Position numbers and translations under genes: made by a program
From: Hofstenia miamia
Lineage: Eukaryota > Xenacoelomorpha > Acoela
Assembly (NCBI GenBank): GCA_004352715.1
Contig: SCFE01000038.1
Coordinates: 1,333,514 to 1,397,513 of the forward strand
Direction of reading: 5' to 3'
DNA length: 64,000 nt
Notes under the pieces: generated by a model
What the model saw: the letters and a program-made list of their open reading frames with translations, nothing else
Told to the model about the DNA's origin: nothing
The model's database searches: none
Part shown: positions 59,390 through 64,000 of the stretch, piece after piece
Position numbering within the stretch: the first letter of the stretch is position 1
How the letters are laid out: each line of letters starts with the position of its first letter

Positions 59390-60425
59390 GACTTTCTTTT
59401 GCTCTGAGAAGCAATCATTTCACACGTCTTTGCTGGTGCTATGTCCCTGGATGCAGGATGCTTTTATAAAAGATAAAAAGAAAACACTGCTTCATCAACT
59501 CTTCTCACATCTTAATAAAGAAAATGCTGCTGAAGCTCTCCTACTTCCTTTCATAAACTCTCTCAGTTCTACATCAGCCTCTGCCACTAGTTCTGATCAT
59601 TCACCATTCTCAGAAGAAACTCCTTCATACACTCCTCTTAATGTAAAAAACTCCAGATCACCTTCACCTTCTCCTCATTGATATGTGTCTTTCAGAAAAT
59701 ATCATCCAGAAAATCACTCACCTCAACCTCAAAATGTCCATCAACAACACATTCATCTCAAGCCTGGTTTATCTGTCAAATCTATCAAGCCTGGAACTAC
59801 CTCTCTCATCATTGGAAGGAGTATCTTGAATTATGTCCATTCTCACAATTATTTTTCAAATCAAACAACAGCAATTCACTCATATCCTGGTCACAATTCT
59901 CTTCAACTCTCTCAGAAGATCCAGAATTCTCCTACAACACACATCAACTCTGTCTTCATAAATCCAGGCCTCATTGATACACTCAAATCTACAGACATTC
60001 AAACATTTCAACAGAACATCAATCATGTTGTATCTTTAATCTATTGAAAATTCACTCCATGGCTCATCTATTTCCTAGAAATTACTCCAGTCTGTAAACA
60101 TTCTGGTCTACAGAAGAATCATATCATTACTAGATTTAATGAAGCCTTATCATGTCTCTCTACAAATAAATTCAATGTTATTCCAGTCTTCAACAGCTAT
60201 CTGAATTCACCATGAAGTATCAATTCCAACCCTTTTGCCCATTATGGAATCCACTTATCTTGTCAAGGAATTGCTCATATCACTTTCTTCTTAAAAGGAT
60301 TCTCCCAACCTTGCCTATTTTCTCACTCTTCATTTCAAATTCCAAATGTCACCTATCTAAAAGCTGCCAATTCTTCAAATAATCAAACTCTTCTTCTGAT
60401 GCCTCCTTCATCTCAATTATCATGA
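59390..60425 (+). pseudogene. LINE ORF1 with esterase (SGNH)-like domain, decayed
   Basis: Across changing frames the text reads NKENAAEALLLPFINSLSST, a Ser/Pro-rich part, then TTSLIIGRSILNYVHSHNYF, AIHSYPGHNSLQLSQKI, INSVFINPGLIDTLKSTDIQ, TRFNEALS and HYGIHLSCQGIAHI. This order fits the SGNH esterase of CR1/L2-clade ORF1 proteins: block I (usually GDS, here GRS), the GxND block (here GLID) and block V (usually DxxH, here YxxH). All three catalytic positions appear altered, and stops follow SPSPH and VVSLIY. The assignment rests on block order, not on a search. Confidence 0.55.
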
Positions 60426-60589
60426 AAATGTACAGAAAAAAATTAAATTTTATTATATATTATTTAGTTATCTATGTAATGTTACAAAATGTACCTCTAT
60501 ATTATATAAATCCACATCCACATACTTCAAAACATCCCCACTAAACATATTATGCATATACAGTTAAAATCAGTACCCTTCTTCTTAAT

Positions 60590-62895
60590 CACCTTAATCA
60601 CTATTTTTATTCCATAAAATTACTTCTTTCAGGAGATATTAAACTCAAGCCAGGACCAATTCAAGAAGAATCTCAAATAGAAAATAAACTAAAAAATTAC
60701 TGCAATAACTGTAAATTTGTTTATCTCAATGCTAGAAGCCTCAATTCAAACAGAAATGATTTTCTAAACTTAATAAATAAGATAGGACAAAATGCAATAT
60801 TCTTAATTACCAAAACTTTGTTACAGCATAACACTGATCCTAACTTGTTTAATCCTGATCAAAATTCATATGACATTTTCATAAAAAATCAAATAAGTAA
60901 AGGTGGCTGGCTCATGATTTCAGCTCCCAAATATTTAAAACCAGTATGTAAATTAGAATATGAATTAAAACACAATATGTTTGAATCACTATGGATAGAA
61001 ATTATATCATTTGAAAATAAATACCATAAAGAACTGATTAATATCATATACAATCCCAATAAGAATTATCATATTGACTATTTGAAATTTAAGGCAAATG
61101 AAATCTCTGAAATATGTGATCTCTACTGTTCTATAAATATATTTTGTGACTTTAATATAAATTATTTTAATAATCTTGAAAAAAACTGTTAAAATAATTT
61201 TGTGCAACATATGATTTTCATTGTGTAAATACTGACTGTCCTACATGAGATTGCAATTTAATGAATTAATTCCTAACAAATTCCAATTTAGTTTTTAAAT
61301 CCTTCATGTTTGCATCATTCAGTGACCATGCTCTTTGCACATATATATATAAGTAATATAATTACTAAAGACAATAAATTTAAAATAATTTATGCAAGAG
61401 ATTATGTATATTATTCAAATGAAATAATGGAAACACTTTTGAAAAATATATCATTCAACTATATATACACATTAAAATCTGGATCTTGTATGATTAATTA
61501 TATTTCAAAAGAAATCTGCAATGCAGTTAATAAAGCAGCACCAATTAAGTACTGCAAAGTAAAGCTAAAAGCACACAAGTTTGCTATATCAAATGCCAAC
61601 AACAGTGACATACATGAACTAGTAAGTATTAAAAGAAAATTGCTTGATCTTGCTCAAACAGGACAACAACAACTAATTGGACTAATTACAAAAGTTCAAA
61701 GAGGATGATTAAGCAATTAAGAAATAAAAAATCTGCCTTAAAACAAAACAGGTTCTTCAAAACTAAATAATACAAATGAAAAATGGTGATATATTCATAA
61801 AATTTTGGGAAAAAGTAAAGGAATTTAAACTGATATTAATGAACTAAGTAGTGATAACCAAACTACAACAGAAAAAAACAAGAATAATAGACCACTTAAA
61901 TACAATATTTAAGGAACTTGGCAATTTCAATTTTCCCCAATGTAAGAGAAAGAACAAATTTTAATAAATTCCCTGGAAAAACATACTTTTCTTCTAGGCT
62001 CATAAATGCAAATAAACTAGAAACCATAATAAAAACTTTAGACACAAATAAATCAACAGCATCCCATAATCTTCCAATTTTTATTATTAAACGTCAATTT
62101 CATATCTTTAGTGAACATCTACTATTCACATTTAACCAATGCATTATTGATAATGAATTCCCAGATATATTTAAGAAATCTGACATAAGCCCAATATTTA
62201 AAAAACACAACCCTCTAAATGCACAAAATTATAGGCCCATTTGCATTGGCCACCCCTTTAGTAAACTATTTGAAAAATTATTAAATAATCAAATAAATGC
62301 ATATTTGATGTCTGAAAACATTCTTTCAAAATAACAATTTGGTTTTTGTAATGGTTATAGCACTCAAGATGCAATTCTATCAATATCAGAATAAATAAAA
62401 TCTAATTTAACCCTAGAAATGTAGTTGTGTTGCACTCCTTGATTTGAGCAATGCTTTTAACTCAATGAATTTTGACATATTTAGGAACAAATAAATATAT
62501 TATAGCTTTGATAACAAATCTGTTAAATTAATAATGACATTCCTTAAAAATCAACAGCAAAGAGTTATACTTAATGGTAAAAAAATCAAAATATATTATA
62601 ATGGGCCATGGAGTTCCACATGACAAGGCATCTGATTACCATATAATACAAAATATTATCTCCTTATTACCAAATTCAAATGCATATATTATCAAGATTA
62701 TTTAAATTCAAATTTGGCCAGGATGCAATTTTGTTTTTAAAACAGTATATTAATATAAATGAACATTCTCAAACATTTTTATGCTTGAATAAACATTTTA
62801 ATAGTTTTCACCACACAGCAACTAAATTATGGAATAACTTAAATAGAGAAATTAAATTTGAAAAAATTACAAAAAATTCTGAAAGAAATTGTTAA
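60590..62895 (+). pseudogene. LINE ORF2: endonuclease and reverse transcriptase, decayed
   Basis: The N-terminus reads LLLSGDIKLKPGP, a degenerate 2A-like sequence. Endonuclease landmarks follow: FVYLNARSLNSNRNDF (the LNARSL block), FLITKTLL (usually TET, here TKT), KGGWLMIS, LWIEI and INIFCDFNINY (usually GDFN). The RT part has LDTNKSTASHNLPIFIIK, FKKSDISPIFKK, NYRPICIGHPFSKLFEKLL, QFGFCNGYSTQDAI and ALLDLSNAFNSMN. The GxPQGS and YxDD blocks are missing; the text jumps to a C-terminal tail (CLNKHFNSFHHTATKLWNNL). The loss of catalytic Glu, Gly-Asp and YxDD positions shows it is non-functional. Confidence 0.8.
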
Positions 62896-62970
62896 CATTC
62901 CTCTTTAATAGACAATGCCTAGTTAGCAACAATAATACACTACATTCATTTGAAAATTTTGTATAAAATG

Positions 62971-63012
62971 CACACACACAACTCACACACAACTGACACA
63001 CACACACACACA
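62971..63012 (+). repeat. (CA)n-rich LINE 3' end
   Basis: CACACACACAACTCACACACAACTGACACACACACACACA lies about 75 bp after the ORF2 stop and fits a simple-repeat 3' terminus of a CR1/L2-type element. Confidence 0.6.
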
Positions 63013-63240
63013 TATTTTAATATTATATATATTTATTATATTTTTAAATAGCATTTTGTAGTTTTGTAGTTTATAGTTTTTTGGTACTAATTTATTGTAG
63101 CAATACATTGCTTTTGAATCTTAAAACAATATTGAAATAGTGATTTATAAATCTATCAAACAAAATTACTGTTTTCTTGAATTTAGACCAGTATTCATAA
63201 TATTTCATTAAATTGTGAACAAAGCATTGATCAAATAAAA

Positions 63241-63495
63241 AATCTAACAGTGTGAATAGATTCAGAGATTCAGAACATTTGAAAATTGAAATAAACTGCA
63301 GTTTCAGAACAAAAAATCAACTTATGAAGCCCTTAAAAATGAATTTCTTTACAACATCTTCTATAAACTGTCACATTAAGTAACAATGAAAAGCAATAGC
63401 TCATAATTCAGCTTAACAAGTGAAAACACTCATTTATAACTAATTTTAAACCCCTGAAATCAAAATATGAATTCATTTTTTCATTTTAAAATGTC
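63241..63495 (+). repeat. Direct repeat flanking the LINE, right copy
   Basis: Second copy of 59113-59375, about 4.1 kb downstream. It could be the start of a further, truncated copy of the same element (that is, LINE 5' UTR) or a host repeat split by the insertion. Confidence 0.7.
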
Positions 63496-64000
63496 CCTAA
63501 AGAGAAGTTTTTATATCAATATTTTGTAAAGTTAGGGTTTTTTTGCCAAATCTGAGAAAAATTGCATATATTTCTGCAATTTACATTCAAATGACTTTTC
63601 AAATTGAAAATATAATAGCAGAAATTGAATCAGAAGCATTAAATTTAGGTAGAATTAGCAATTTTAAACAAAAATTTGCTTATGGAATTGATTTCCAAAA
63701 ATGAGATCTCTTAAATCTAGGGCATTCCAGAAAATTTAACAATGTGACCTCTAGATCAACTTAAAAAATAAGAGATTGAAATTTTCAAGTAATTTCAGAC
63801 CTTAAGAATCTGAGTACTACAATGGTTTTTCATTTTAAGCTGTAGTTAAAGATCAGTTTCAAAAGAAATCTTGCAAATTTGAGTTTTCACATTTTATTCA
63901 TTGAATGACAGTGAAAGGGCTTCTAAATCTAGAAATTTAATGCCAGAAACACATTTGCCAGTCTTTAATCAATGTAGAAACATCAATCTTAACTGAGAAG
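63496..64000. other. AT-rich DNA, nothing recognised
   Basis: No gene, repeat unit or terminal structure was seen in the last 500 bp. Confidence 0.5.

Larger units (their letters stand above)
59390..63012 (+). mobile_element. CR1/L2-like LINE, near full length but decayed
   Basis: In order the element has an esterase-like ORF1 (59390-60425), a spacer, an ORF2 that begins with a 2A-like motif (about 60590-60660), endonuclease text (60700-61190), a linker (61310-61710), RT text (61918-62600), a C-terminal tail (62680-62895) and a (CA)n-rich 3' end at 62971-63012. About ten stops or frameshifts and a loss of the YxDD region make it inactive. Direct repeats of about 260 bp lie on both sides. Confidence 0.75.

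Overview
This is a window of AT-rich animal (metazoan) nuclear DNA. It is not bacterial: the genes are split by GT...AG introns, large stretches are intergenic, and transposable elements (TEs) are abundant. Three conserved host genes are recognisable and their exons join in phase: DMAP1 (minus strand, about 17.9-24.4 kb), translation initiation factor eIF1A (minus strand, 25.2-27.0 kb) and an NME8/TXNDC3-type thioredoxin plus triple NDP-kinase protein of ciliary outer dynein arms (plus strand, 33.7-48.8 kb). An axonemal NME8 with a Glu/Lys-rich tail implies an animal with motile cilia or flagella. Base composition, many (TA)n arrays, some very short introns, CR1/L2-like and Tc1/mariner/piggyBac elements fit an AT-rich invertebrate, but I cannot name the species.

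Layout. 1-13 kb: gene-poor repeat DNA with minisatellites, a repeat family that returns inverted at 55.4-57.7 kb, fragments of unrecognised coding sequence (5.2-5.6, 6.2-6.5, 8.9-9.3 and 9.4-9.8 kb) and a LINE 3' end with a (TTG)n tail. 13.07-14.86 kb: a mariner-like element with near-perfect terminal repeats, a broken transposase and a 1,000-N gap. 15-17.9 kb: short repeats and a small inverted-repeat element. 17.9-27 kb: DMAP1 and eIF1A, same strand, about 0.8 kb apart. 27.6-32.7 kb: a rearranged block of two Tc1-like copies and about two and a half copies of a ~983-bp unit; one unit copy lies circularly permuted inside a Tc1 copy. 33.7-48.8 kb: the NME8-like gene, 13 exons, with a duplicated 1-kb block in its largest intron. 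51.3-55.4 kb: a nested TE cluster (a minus-strand LINE split by a piggyBac element at TTAA and by a plus-strand retroelement fragment). 55.4-59.1 kb: repeat DNA. 59.4-63.0 kb: a decayed CR1/L2-like LINE with an esterase-like ORF1 and a 2A-like motif at the start of ORF2.

The three host genes do not form a pathway: DMAP1 acts in chromatin (NuA4/SRCAP), eIF1A in translation and NME8 in the axoneme. Several duplications abut runs of N or single N bases (10.27, 28.77, 44.905 and 52.16 kb), so assembly artefacts must be excluded before they are read as biology.
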